From: Hymenobacter siberiensis
GTDB lineage: Bacteria; Bacteroidota; Bacteroidia; Cytophagales; Hymenobacteraceae
Assembly: GCF_018967865.2 (NCBI RefSeq)
Contig: NZ_JAHLZY020000001.1
Location: 3,720,001-3,784,000, forward strand
Direction: 5' to 3'
DNA: 64,000 bases
The first letter of the stretch is position 1, and every line of letters starts with the position of its first letter. Below the pieces are notes generated by a model. That model made no database searches. It was not told the origin of the DNA and saw nothing but the letters and a program-made list of their open reading frames with translations. Both the position numbers and the translations under genes were made by a program. Positions 34,835 through 42,670 of this stretch are shown one piece after another.

Positions 34835-35773
34835 TCAGTTGGCGGGAGCTAGGCCAGCAAGCACCGAATTGGTAAGCTGGGCGGCAATCGCGAAGTGGTT
34901 CGACGCGTCCGCGGACGCGGAAGCGGACACAGGGGCGGGCGCGGGCGCTACCACCGGCAGCACCAGCACCGACACGGGGCAATGGGCCAGCAGGCGAGCC
35001 GTCACGCTTTCATGAAAAAGCTCGCCAAGGTAGCTGCGCTCGCGGGCCAGTACGATGACCATATCGGCCTGAGTGTCCTGCACGGCGGCCAGCAGGCCCT
35101 CGGCGTAGCTGTCGTGCTTGTAGCCGCGCAGCCCGGGCGTGGGCAGGCCCGTTAGCAGGCCGCTGAGCTGCACGGCGCGCAGGGCGGCACTGCACCCGGC
35201 GTCGTCTTCCACCCCGCTCGATACGTGGGCCACGGTGAGCACCGCGCCGGGCAGCGCCAGCAGCTGGCGCAGAGGTTGAGCCTGGGTGGCCAGCAGGAAG
35301 GGCTCGCGGTCGGCGGCGATGAGGATGCGGCATGGGGGCTGGTCGGCCGGGGCGGTGGGCGGCACCAGCAGCAGCGGGAAGTGGCCGGCCCGCAACAGCT
35401 CGGCACAGCCCTGGGCCACGCTGCTATCGGCCGGCTGCGCGGCGGGCTGGCTGAGCACAAACAGGGCCGGATGGTGCCGGGTGGCCAGGTCCCGGGCCAC
35501 TTCGGGCAGCAGGTCGGTGGCCACCTCCACGGTGGGCTGGGTGTGCAGCTCCTCGGCCAACCGGTAGAGGGCGGCGGCGGTATCCGTCTGGCGGTTCAAC
35601 TCGTCCTGGTGGTAGCTATCGGCCATCAGCGCGTAGGGGTCGAACATGGACGCCCGGTTGACGTGCAGTAGCACCAGCGGGCCGTGCAGGGCCTGCGCCA
35701 GGGTATTGGCGTAGTGCACCGTGTGGCGGGGAGTGGCATAAAAACCGGCAAAAACAATAAGCGTGAGGGCCAT
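34835..35773 (-). CDS. Universal stress protein, tandem UspA domains
   Basis: From the ATG at 35773 the 312-residue protein has two Usp-like halves. The first begins MALTLIVFAGFYATPR with VLLHVNRASMF, and the second begins CRILIAADREPF and ends LGELFHESVTARLLAHCPV with SVLVLPV. The canonical ATP-binding G-x2-G-x9-G-S/T is only loosely kept in the second half, so nucleotide binding is uncertain. A Pro/Ala/Ser-rich linker leads to a short tail. It is paired with the Usp at 35855, 81 bases upstream, as often seen in hypoxia and stress clusters. Confidence 0.88.
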   Translation of the reverse strand: MALTLIVFAGFYATPRHTVHYANTLAQALHGPLVLLHVNRASMFDPYALMADSYHQDELNRQTDTAAALYRLAEELHTQPTVEVATDLLPEVARDLATRHHPALFVLSQPAAQPADSSVAQGCAELLRAGHFPLLLVPPTAPADQPPCRILIAADREPFLLATQAQPLRQLLALPGAVLTVAHVSSGVEDDAGCSAALRAVQLSGLLTGLPTPGLRGYKHDSYAEGLLAAVQDTQADMVIVLARERSYLGELFHESVTARLLAHCPVSVLVLPVVAPAPAPVSASASADASNHFAIAAQLTNSVLAGLAPAN

Positions 35774-35854
35774 GGCGGAAGGGTGGGAAGGTGCGGGAAA
35801 GAGGGAAGGGAGCAACGGTCATGCTCAGCATGACGTCCTGTTTCAGCCAAAAGC

Positions 35855-36676
35855 CTAATCCGCCGCCGGCAGCACCAGCACCGGAATGGCACTTTCGCGC
35901 AGCAGCTGCGCCGTCACGCTGCGGTGGAACAAGCCGCCCAGCAGACTATGCCGACGGGCGACAACCACCAGCATATCGGCCTGCTCCCCGGCTGCCTCCT
36001 GCAGAATACCGCCCACAATGGTGTTCTGGTACACCTGGCGCAGGCTGTTTTCGGCCAGCTCGCTTACAAGGTCGTTGGTGCGCACCGTGTCGAGCACGGC
36101 GGCGGCGCTCGGGGGCGTGTCGCCGTTATCCGTCACCTGCACCAGGCTGAAGGTGCCTTGGGTGGCGTGCAGCAGCTGGTTGAGCACGTCGCGGTATTCG
36201 ACCAGGCTGAAGGGTTCGCCATCCACGGCCAGCAGCAGGCGGCGGGGCGGGAAGGCGTCCCAACCGGCCAGCGGTATCACCAGCAGCGGGTAGGGCGTGT
36301 GGCGCAGCAGGTCCATGGCCGTGGCCGTTACCAGGTCTTCGGGGGTAGGCTCGGCTCCGGCCCGGCCCAGCACCACCAGCAGCGGCGGGCGCTGCCCCAC
36401 CACTTCCTGCAAGGCTTCGGCCAGCGAGAAGCTCGAAATGTCGATATCCGTAGCCACGGGCTGCGCGGCCGCCAGCTTTTCCAGGGCGTAAGCGGTTTTC
36501 AGCTCGCCGTCGGTCGTGTGCCGGCTGGCAAACGCTGCCGGGGCCAGCAGCTCGTCGTGGCGGGCGTGCAGCAGCAGCAGGCTGGCCTTCAGCGGCACGG
36601 CCAGCCCGGCCGCATAGGACAACGCCCGGTTGGAAACAGCGAAAAAATCGGTCAGAACAACGATGGAGGGCGTCAT
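35855..36676 (-). CDS. Universal stress protein, tandem UspA domains
   Basis: The 273-residue protein has two Usp domains: MTPSIVVLTDFFAVSNRAL with LLLLHARHDELL, and RRLLLAVDGEPF through DMLVVVARRHSLLGGLFHRSV to ESAIPVLVLPAAD. Of the ATP-site pattern, R-x-S-L-L-G-G-L-F-H-x-S resembles that of UspA-type members. It and the following Usp gene are likely a duplicated pair. The start is the ATG at 36676. Confidence 0.9.
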   Translation of the reverse strand: MTPSIVVLTDFFAVSNRALSYAAGLAVPLKASLLLLHARHDELLAPAAFASRHTTDGELKTAYALEKLAAAQPVATDIDISSFSLAEALQEVVGQRPPLLVVLGRAGAEPTPEDLVTATAMDLLRHTPYPLLVIPLAGWDAFPPRRLLLAVDGEPFSLVEYRDVLNQLLHATQGTFSLVQVTDNGDTPPSAAAVLDTVRTNDLVSELAENSLRQVYQNTIVGGILQEAAGEQADMLVVVARRHSLLGGLFHRSVTAQLLRESAIPVLVLPAAD

Positions 36677-36703
36677 GGCAATGAAGAAAAAGAGGTGCAG
36701 AAA

Positions 36704-36904
36704 TCAGTGCGAAGGCATTGGGGGCGGGCTGGGGGCATCCTTGGGCCGGGCCGCAGCCGGCACCGGCAGGCCGGGGGCGGCATACAGCCAGTCGTCGGCG
36801 GCCATGCAGGCATCGGCTTCCTGCGCGCCCTGTCGGGTGCCGGCGCTGATGGACCACACCGAATCTTCGGCGTAGTAAGGGGCGGGGCTAGGCTTCGATT
36901 CCAT
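36704..36904 (-). CDS. Small protein overlapping the BON-domain gene
   Basis: A 66-residue frame starts at 36904, inside the last codons of the BON-domain gene (stop at 36888), and ends 27 bases before the next Usp start. The 17-base overlap fits translational coupling. The sequence (MESKPSPAPYYAEDSVW, GTRQGAQEADACM, Pro-rich tail) has no recognised family. It may be a real small gene or a GC-driven frame. Confidence 0.4.
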   Translation of the reverse strand: MESKPSPAPYYAEDSVWSISAGTRQGAQEADACMAADDWLYAAPGLPVPAAARPKDAPSPPPMPSH

Positions 36905-38351
36905 ATTCGACGGGGGTTTGGTGGTTGATGCGCGGGTCGGTATTCAGCACGAGCAGGTGGTTGTTCACCTCGTGGGCACCGGCTTCGTGGGCCTCCTGGG
37001 CCGCCAGCTTGCGGTCGAGCCAGGTATCGACGGTGCCGGTGAGGGTGGCCCGGCCAGCGACTACCTGCACGGCCACCTCCTGGTCGTGCAGCCCCGCCGA
37101 CCAGCGGTAGCGGGCCCGAATGCGGGCCGCCAGCGCCAAGTCGGGGTTGCGCGGGGCCGGGGCCGATACCCGCCCGACCGCCGCGCCCACCACGTCCAGC
37201 CGGTTGTTCACATCCACCACGCCATTCGCGCCGGCTACCACATCGCCGGCCTGTTCCAGCTCAAAATGCGTGTCGACCCGGCCCGTGAGCAGGGCCTGCC
37301 CGCCGTGCACCTGCACGCCAAATTGCAGGTGGCCCACGTAAGGGTCTCGGGCCAGGGCGGCCACAATAGTCTGGCGAATTTCTTCATCGGGCACCAGCTG
37401 GGCGGGCCGCACCTTCAGCAGGTTGTGCACGTTGTGCACGCCCACCACGTGGCGGGCGTCCTGTTCGGCCCCCTGCCGGATGCGCAGGTTGCGCACGGTG
37501 CCGGCCAGCGTCACCACCCCATCGAGCACCTGCACCAGTGTTTCGGCCGAGCGCACGCGCGGGTTGAAGTGGAGCATGGCGCGCACGGCGGCCCCAATGG
37601 CAGCATCCGTTTTAGGGGCAAATTTCTCGCGGCGGATTTCGCGCCCCATTACCCAATAGGCCACAAACAGGTCGCGGGCATCCACGCAGGTAGTGCCGGT
37701 TTGGTAGGCCATGCCCACGATGCGGTCTTTCTCGGCGGCCGTACCCACCGTGCCCGACAGGTGCACCACCTGCTCGTGGATGCTCACCACCACCAGCGCC
37801 CCGTTCACGCGAATGTCCCAGTCGAGCTGCTCCCGAATCTGGGCAACAATTTCCTCATCCGAATTCAAAATGGCGCCCCCGCGAATCATCAGCTCCCCGG
37901 CTTCTACGCCGCGCACCCCGCGCACGCCCTGCACCACGCACAGCACCAGCTGTTTCTCGGCCCACGACTGCACCAGGCCGCTTAGCGTGACCACGCAGTG
38001 GCTGGCCCGGCAATGCACCTGGTAGTCGTTGGTGGCCGGGTCGTCAGCCAGGGCGCGAGCCACGGCGTGCTGCAGCTCGGCATCGGGCACGTCGGCAGTG
38101 CGCACGACCAGGGTGCTGTGCACGCCGCCCACTCCGTGCACGGCCAGCGCAATTTCTTCGGCCCGCTGCCGCGCCAGCAGATTGGTGGTGAAGCCGCTCA
38201 GCTCGACGATGCCATCGCGGGTCTGCACGGCAATCTGGTGCACGACAAGACCTTTCTTGTTGGCCAGCAGCATTTTGATGGCCGCTGTGATGGCAGCATC
38301 GGTCACGCGCTCGGTAGCAGCGGGCGGCGTAAGCAATTGAGTGGATTGCAT
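36888..38351 (-). CDS. Six-BON-domain protein
   Basis: From the ATG at 38351 (MQSTQLLTPP) the 487-residue protein is almost entirely BON domains. I count six units of about 65-75 residues, each starting with a D-x-x-I-type helix and ending with a VxxVxNxL-like strand: DAAITAAIKML, DAELQHAVARAL, DEEIVAQIREQL, DAAIGAAVRAML, DEEIRQTIVAAL, DLALAARIRARY. There is no signal peptide, so it is probably cytoplasmic, unlike OsmY. BON domains bind membranes or ligands. It heads the Usp-SDR half of the stress run. A near-consensus -7 box (GACCTTTG) lies about 60 bases upstream at 38409-38416. Confidence 0.85.
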   Translation of the reverse strand: MQSTQLLTPPAATERVTDAAITAAIKMLLANKKGLVVHQIAVQTRDGIVELSGFTTNLLARQRAEEIALAVHGVGGVHSTLVVRTADVPDAELQHAVARALADDPATNDYQVHCRASHCVVTLSGLVQSWAEKQLVLCVVQGVRGVRGVEAGELMIRGGAILNSDEEIVAQIREQLDWDIRVNGALVVVSIHEQVVHLSGTVGTAAEKDRIVGMAYQTGTTCVDARDLFVAYWVMGREIRREKFAPKTDAAIGAAVRAMLHFNPRVRSAETLVQVLDGVVTLAGTVRNLRIRQGAEQDARHVVGVHNVHNLLKVRPAQLVPDEEIRQTIVAALARDPYVGHLQFGVQVHGGQALLTGRVDTHFELEQAGDVVAGANGVVDVNNRLDVVGAAVGRVSAPAPRNPDLALAARIRARYRWSAGLHDQEVAVQVVAGRATLTGTVDTWLDRKLAAQEAHEAGAHEVNNHLLVLNTDPRINHQTPVEYGIEA

Positions 38352-38759
38352 GGGCGGGTGGGAATTGGGGTGAGAAAAGTGCGGGCCGACCAGAAAGTCA
38401 GCCTTCCTCAAAGGTCCCTTCGCCTCCCCCCCTTTCCCATGACCAGAATTGTCGCATCGCATGACATGCGTCAAGTAGTGGCCGCCCGCCATGCAGGACC
38501 GCGCCGTAGCCCACTCCAGGCCAACGGCAGCGGCAGGCAGGAAGTCATGCAGCCGTTCGCTAGGCCCCACAGGGCTCGTACCCGCTGGGGCCAGGAGAAT
38601 AATTAGTTACTTAAATGATAATGCTGTAGCATATTTCAAGCGCAACACTTCGCGTCTCCTCGCGTGGGCGTCGTTCAACGGGGATACGCGAAGTGTCGCG
38701 TCGCTACGTCCCGTATACAGCTCTGGAAACAGCACTGAATCAACCGGGGGGTAATCCAT
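38352..38759. other. Regulatory and repeat-bearing spacer before the tRNA
   Basis: About 400 bases without a plausible gene. It holds the probable promoter of the BON-domain gene near its left end and an inverted repeat at 38641-38700. Confidence 0.5.
38641..38700. repeat. Inverted repeat, 15-base arms
   Basis: CGCAACACTTCGCGT and its reverse complement with one mismatch, separated by 30 bases. Each arm contains the same ACACTTCGCGT core. Confidence 0.65.
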
Positions 38760-38794
38760 AAAAAAACCCTCATTGCGCACTGCAATGAGGGTTT
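38760..38794 (-). terminator. Terminator of the tRNA-Val gene
   Basis: A 13-bp perfect stem (AAACCCTCATTGC / GCAATGAGGGTTT) with a 5-base loop, followed by T residues on the minus strand, begins 4 bases after the tRNA 3' end. Confidence 0.88.
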
Positions 38795-38797
38795 CCG

Positions 38798-38872
38798 TGA
38801 GGCGTATTGGGCTCGAACCAACGACCTCCACCGTGTCAGGGTGGCGCTCTGAACCAACTGAGCTAACACCCC
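38798..38872 (-). tRNA. tRNA-Val (anticodon GAC)
   Basis: The minus strand folds into a full cloverleaf: acceptor GGGGTGT/ACGCCTC, D-arm GCTC/GAGC, anticodon stem CCACC/GGTGG with loop CTGACAC (anticodon GAC, reading GTC and GTT), and T-arm GTTGG-TTCGAGC-CCAAT. The discriminator is A and no CCA is encoded. A promoter box lies 31 bases upstream and a terminator lies directly downstream. Confidence 0.97.
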
Positions 38873-38902
38873 GGAATTGGCCATGCCCGCGGGCCGCCGC
38901 CT

Positions 38903-38910
38903 CAAAGGTA
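38903..38910 (-). promoter_or_regulatory. -7 promoter box of the tRNA-Val gene
   Basis: TACCTTTG on the minus strand matches TAnnTTTG perfectly and lies 31 bases ahead of the tRNA 5' end. Confidence 0.65.
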
Positions 38911-39060
38911 GTTCCGCGTTGCGGATGAGACTAACCGGGCCCACTTTTTTCTCCCGAACGAGGCCGACAGGCAACCTTATGGTCCCGGCAAAGTATAGTG
39001 GCAAACGGGAATAGTAGTCTTCCCCGGCCGCTGGCCCATTACCCTCACTTCATTTCACCC

Positions 39061-39759
39061 ATGAAAAAGACTCTCCTACTATTGCTGCTGGCTGTTACTT
39101 CGGCTTCTTCTGCGTTTGCCCAGGCGGCTCCCGGCGGCGCTACGTCTTCCAAAGACTACACGGGCGGCAAATCGACCGAATCGGGCAATACCGGTTTTGG
39201 TGTGAAAGGCGGCTACAACTTCTCCCGTCCCTACGGCGATGGCATCACCAACGTATCGGCTTACAACGCCTTCCATGCGGGCGTTTATGGTCAGTTTGGG
39301 CTCAACAACTTTTCGTCGATTCAGGTAGAGCTGCTCTACAACCGCAAGGGCTACAACTCCGACATCAACGTGGTGAATGGCAGCAATGTGAGCCTCGTTA
39401 ACAAAACCACTCGCCTCGATTATCTCGAACTGCCCATTCTCTACGTGGGCAATGTTACCGATAATTTCAGCTTCCATATTGGGCCGCAGATTTCGCTGCT
39501 CACCAAAGCCAAGCAGGGCGATGAGGACCTGGGCCTAGCGGCCAGAGGCTTCAACACGGTGGATTTCGGCGGCATCGGCGGATTGGAGTACCGCGTAGGC
39601 CCCGCACGCCTCGGCGCTCGCTATGACCTGTCTTTTGGCAAAATATTCGATACCAGCAAGCAGTATCCCAGCGCCAATGGTGGTACTTCCACGGTTACCC
39701 TGCCTTCGGTGCACAACCAGGTTGTGCAGCTGTATGTGGCCATTGGCCTGCGTCAATAA
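39061..39759 (+). CDS. Outer-membrane beta-barrel protein (porin-family OMP_b-brl_2 type)
   Basis: The 232-residue protein starts at the ATG at 39061 with a signal peptide (MKKTLLLLLLAVTSASSAFA). It then reads FGVKGGYNFSRPYGDG, VYGQFGLNNFSSIQVELLYNRKG, LDYLELPILYVGNVTDNFS, and a final VQLYVAIGLRQ strand. Alternating hydrophobic strands and the YLELP(I/L) motif mark the Bacteroidota eight-stranded porin-family barrels. It is monocistronic with a terminator 27 bases after the stop. Confidence 0.85.
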   Translation: MKKTLLLLLLAVTSASSAFAQAAPGGATSSKDYTGGKSTESGNTGFGVKGGYNFSRPYGDGITNVSAYNAFHAGVYGQFGLNNFSSIQVELLYNRKGYNSDINVVNGSNVSLVNKTTRLDYLELPILYVGNVTDNFSFHIGPQISLLTKAKQGDEDLGLAARGFNTVDFGGIGGLEYRVGPARLGARYDLSFGKIFDTSKQYPSANGGTSTVTLPSVHNQVVQLYVAIGLRQ

Positions 39760-39785
39760 GCGCACGGCCTTGCATTTTTGTTAAG

Positions 39786-39812
39786 AAAGGAAGCCCCACC
39801 AGGGCTTCCTTT
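39786..39812 (+). terminator. Intrinsic terminator after the beta-barrel gene
   Basis: An 11-bp stem AAAGGAAGCCC / GGGCTTCCTTT with a 5-base loop, followed by more T residues. Confidence 0.88.
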
Positions 39813-39841
39813 TTTATTTCCCCTTCGCCCCTCCCGCTACC

Positions 39842-40354
39842 ATGCCCGCCTCCCTTGCTGCCGTCGATATTGCCCGCCTCTTTATGACGCGCGAGCTGCT
39901 GCTGGGCCGGGGCCTGGCCGTGCTGACGGCTTGGGTACTCCTCAACTTGGTGGGCAGCGGCTACTATCTGGCCAACAGCGACCGGCGGCACGAGTCGTTC
40001 TATTTCCACGGCATGAACGTGGGCTGGGGCCTGGTGAACGCCGGGCTGGCCGCGTGGGGCATTCTGCAGCTGCACTTCGTGGCGCCGGCCGGCTTGGTGC
40101 CCGCCGAGCTGCTGCAGTCGCAGCTGTTCAACGAGAACCTGTTTTTGCTGAATGCTGGGCTCGACGTGGCCTATATTATGACCGGCTACTACCTGCGGGC
40201 GCGGGCCCTGGTGCCGGGGCAGGTGCTTCCCGTGCGGCTGCTGGGCTTCGGCCGCTCGCTGTGGGTGCAGGGCGGATTTCTGCTGGTGTTTGATGCCACG
40301 ATGTGGAGCCTGCTGCACTGGCTGGGGCGCGACTGGTTTCGGCTGCTGGGATGA
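39842..40354 (+). CDS. Integral membrane protein, Bacteroidota-specific family (DUF6992-like)
   Basis: The 170-residue protein has four likely membrane spans: LAVLTAWVLLNLVGSGYYL, GWGLVNAGLAAWGILQL, LFLLNAGLDVAYIMTGYYL and FLLVFDATMWSLLHWLG. The conserved-looking polar residues (YFHGMNVGWGL, NENLF, LDVAY) resemble an uncharacterised Bacteroidota family. The function is unknown and no neighbour gives a clue. Confidence 0.65.
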   Translation: MPASLAAVDIARLFMTRELLLGRGLAVLTAWVLLNLVGSGYYLANSDRRHESFYFHGMNVGWGLVNAGLAAWGILQLHFVAPAGLVPAELLQSQLFNENLFLLNAGLDVAYIMTGYYLRARALVPGQVLPVRLLGFGRSLWVQGGFLLVFDATMWSLLHWLGRDWFRLLG

Positions 40355-40566
40355 TGGTTATTTTATCCCAGATTGGGATTATCGGCCCATTATGAGAATA
40401 GCCGGTTTCCATTCGCGCAGCAAATGGTACCATAAGACGACGAAACAGACCGGTTCAACGGGAAACCAATCCGTTGAGAATACGGGTGGTAGAGCTTTGC
40501 GTCGCTCTGTCACCACCGCCCACGCCCCGAGTATTCTGGGGAAGGCTGGTTTTCAGCCTCCTGCTT

Positions 40567-41733
40567 ATGCGCTCTTTCTGCTCTGTTCTCGCTGCTTTTT
40601 GCCTGCTGCTGACGTTTGATGCGCCGGCCAACACCCTCGACCGGGTAGAGGCAGTGGTGCTCTCGTCGCCGGCTGGGGGCATGCGCCTCAACGGGGTGCT
40701 GCGGCTGCCCACCGGCCCCGGGCCTTTTCCGGCGGCGGTGCTGCTGGCCGAGCACAAAGCTGGCACCCTGGCCCCCACCCCGGCCGACAAGCAGCTACTA
40801 ACCAACCTGGCCGACTACCTCGTGAGCAAGGGCATGGTGGTGCTGCGCCTGGAAGAGCGCGGCACCGATAACGGCCCCGCTACGCCCGGCACGCTGGCCG
40901 AACGCTCGGCCGATGCCTTGGCGGCCCTGAACTACCTGCGCACCCGGCCCCAGGTCGATGTGACGCGGCTCGGCCTTATCGGCCACGGCGAGGGTGGCAA
41001 CGTGGCCCTGCTGGCCAGCGCGCAGCTGCTGGCGCCCACGTTTTTGGTAACGCTGGCAGCGGCGGGCTTGCCCGGCCGCGAACTACTGGCCACTCAGCCC
41101 ACCATGTATGGCAAGGTGCTCGGCAACGATTCGACCGATGCGCAACGCCAGCACAAGTACCGCCTCGACCAAGTGGCTGCCGAGCAGGAAGCCACCAAAA
41201 TGCGCGCCCACGGCTCCAACAGCGCCCAGGTGCAAACCTACCTCGACCAGCAACGCCTGCGCCAGAAAATGGCCATACGCCACGACGAGGAAGCTCTAGT
41301 GAAGCACCAGCGCGCCATGCTGGAAATAGTGCGCCAAACGCCCGACAACGCGCAGGCCCAGGCCATTCTCAGCAATATGCTGCGCCAGCGCTACCCCAAC
41401 ATTGCGCCGGAGGATGTGCAGACCAGCGTGCAAACCCTGACCATGCCCGCCTACCGCAACTACCTGGCCTTCGACCCTCTGCTCACGCTGCCCAAGGTGC
41501 AGTGCCCCGTGCTGCTGCTGCAGGGCGAAGACGATGCCGAGGTGAATGCCACGGTTAATCTGGCCCTCCTCAAAAAAGGCCTCCGCAGCAATGCCCGCGT
41601 AACCGAGCTGCACGTACCCGGCCTCAACCACGCCTTACAGCTGAGCAAAGTGGAGGCCGACGGAATGTCGCCCGCGCCCATATCGCCCGATGCCCAGGCC
41701 AGTATCTACACCTGGATTATGAGCCAGAAATAG
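40567..41733 (+). CDS. Secreted alpha/beta-hydrolase-fold protein lacking the nucleophile serine
   Basis: From the ATG at 40567 the 388-residue protein has a signal peptide (FCSVLAAFCLLLTFDAPA), an oxyanion strand region (FPAAVLLAEHKAGT) and the nucleophile-elbow position LGLIGHGEGGNVALLA. Relatives read GHSEGG; here Gly141 replaces the nucleophilic Ser. The later acid (LLLQGEDDAEV) and base (VPGLNHALQ) of the triad are kept. A helical lid with many Gln and Arg (residues about 185-290) is inserted. It may be a non-catalytic binding protein or use another mechanism. Confidence 0.78.
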   Translation: MRSFCSVLAAFCLLLTFDAPANTLDRVEAVVLSSPAGGMRLNGVLRLPTGPGPFPAAVLLAEHKAGTLAPTPADKQLLTNLADYLVSKGMVVLRLEERGTDNGPATPGTLAERSADALAALNYLRTRPQVDVTRLGLIGHGEGGNVALLASAQLLAPTFLVTLAAAGLPGRELLATQPTMYGKVLGNDSTDAQRQHKYRLDQVAAEQEATKMRAHGSNSAQVQTYLDQQRLRQKMAIRHDEEALVKHQRAMLEIVRQTPDNAQAQAILSNMLRQRYPNIAPEDVQTSVQTLTMPAYRNYLAFDPLLTLPKVQCPVLLLQGEDDAEVNATVNLALLKKGLRSNARVTELHVPGLNHALQLSKVEADGMSPAPISPDAQASIYTWIMSQK

Positions 41734-41767
41734 CCCTGGCCTTCTGCACCTTGCGCGTCCGCAACAA

Positions 41768-41807
41768 GCAAAGAGGCCCGGCAACCTAAGTTGCCGGGCC
41801 TCTTTGC
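41768..41807. terminator. Terminator between convergent genes
   Basis: A 17-bp perfect stem (GCAAAGAGGCCCGGCAA and its complement) with a 6-base loop lies between the convergent hydrolase and PfpI genes and can serve both. Confidence 0.82.
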
Positions 41808-41915
41808 TTGACGTCACCCCCCTCCTACGCGGACGTAGAGCCAGAAGACGAAGCGAATAAATAAGATGCAGGTGGCTTATCACCAGGCATTTACTCATTG
41901 GCAGTCAGACGGGTG

Positions 41916-42494
41916 CTAGTTATGCCCGCCGTGCTGGGGCTCCAGCATTTCTTCCACAATCTTCTTGTTGAAGGCCGGAATGTCCTCCGGCTTGCGGCTG
42001 GTGATGAGGCCGTGGTCGGTCACCACTTCTGAGTCTTCCCAATGCGCGCCGGCATTGCGCAGGTCGGTTTGCAGGCTGGGCCAGCTGGTCATGCGCTTGC
42101 CGCGCACCACGTCGGCCTCAATCAGCGTCCAGGGGCCGTGGCAGATGGCAGCTACCACTTTGCCCGAGCCGGCAAATTCCTTCACGAAGGCTACCACGTC
42201 TTTGTTGGTACGCAGGATATCGGGGTTCATTTGGCCGCCCGGCAGCACCAGGGCGTCGTAGTCGGCCGGCTTGGCATCGGTGATTACTTTATCGACATCG
42301 ACTTTGCTGCCCCAGTCCTTGTTGGGGCCGTCCCAGCCCTTAATGGAGCCGCTTTTGAGGGAAATGACGTGGGTTTCGGCACCCTCGCCTTCGAGGTATT
42401 TCTTGGGGTCGTCGAGTTCGGCCTGCTCGAAGCCGTCGGTGGCAATGATGGCAATTTTCTTGCCCTTGAGTTTGTCGCTGCTGAAGATGCTCAT
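41916..42494 (-). CDS. DJ-1/PfpI-family protein (YhbO/YraA-like deglycase or protease)
   Basis: The 192-residue protein has the class I amidotransferase-like fold: IAIIATDGFEQAEL at the start, YDALVLPGGQMNPD, and the nucleophile elbow AAICHGPWTLIEADVV with catalytic Cys followed by His. Related stress proteins repair or remove glyoxal adducts and were first named intracellular proteases. It ends HGLITSRKPEDIPAFN, typical of the family. It is monocistronic and starts at the ATG at 42494. Confidence 0.9.
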   Translation of the reverse strand: MSIFSSDKLKGKKIAIIATDGFEQAELDDPKKYLEGEGAETHVISLKSGSIKGWDGPNKDWGSKVDVDKVITDAKPADYDALVLPGGQMNPDILRTNKDVVAFVKEFAGSGKVVAAICHGPWTLIEADVVRGKRMTSWPSLQTDLRNAGAHWEDSEVVTDHGLITSRKPEDIPAFNKKIVEEMLEPQHGGHN

Positions 42495-42670
42495 AGTAGT
42501 CTGGAAAGTAAGAAGCGTAGTGCCGGAAGAATGCCCGGCTGCCTGGGTTTACGCCCAAAAAAGCCGCAGGTTGGATAAAATTCGGGCTTTTTGGTAAGCG
42601 CCGACTCCCGGCGCGGAATAAGCAGAGCCGTAGCGGCGGCCTGCCGCCCCAGGCCGGTTTGCTGTGGCGG

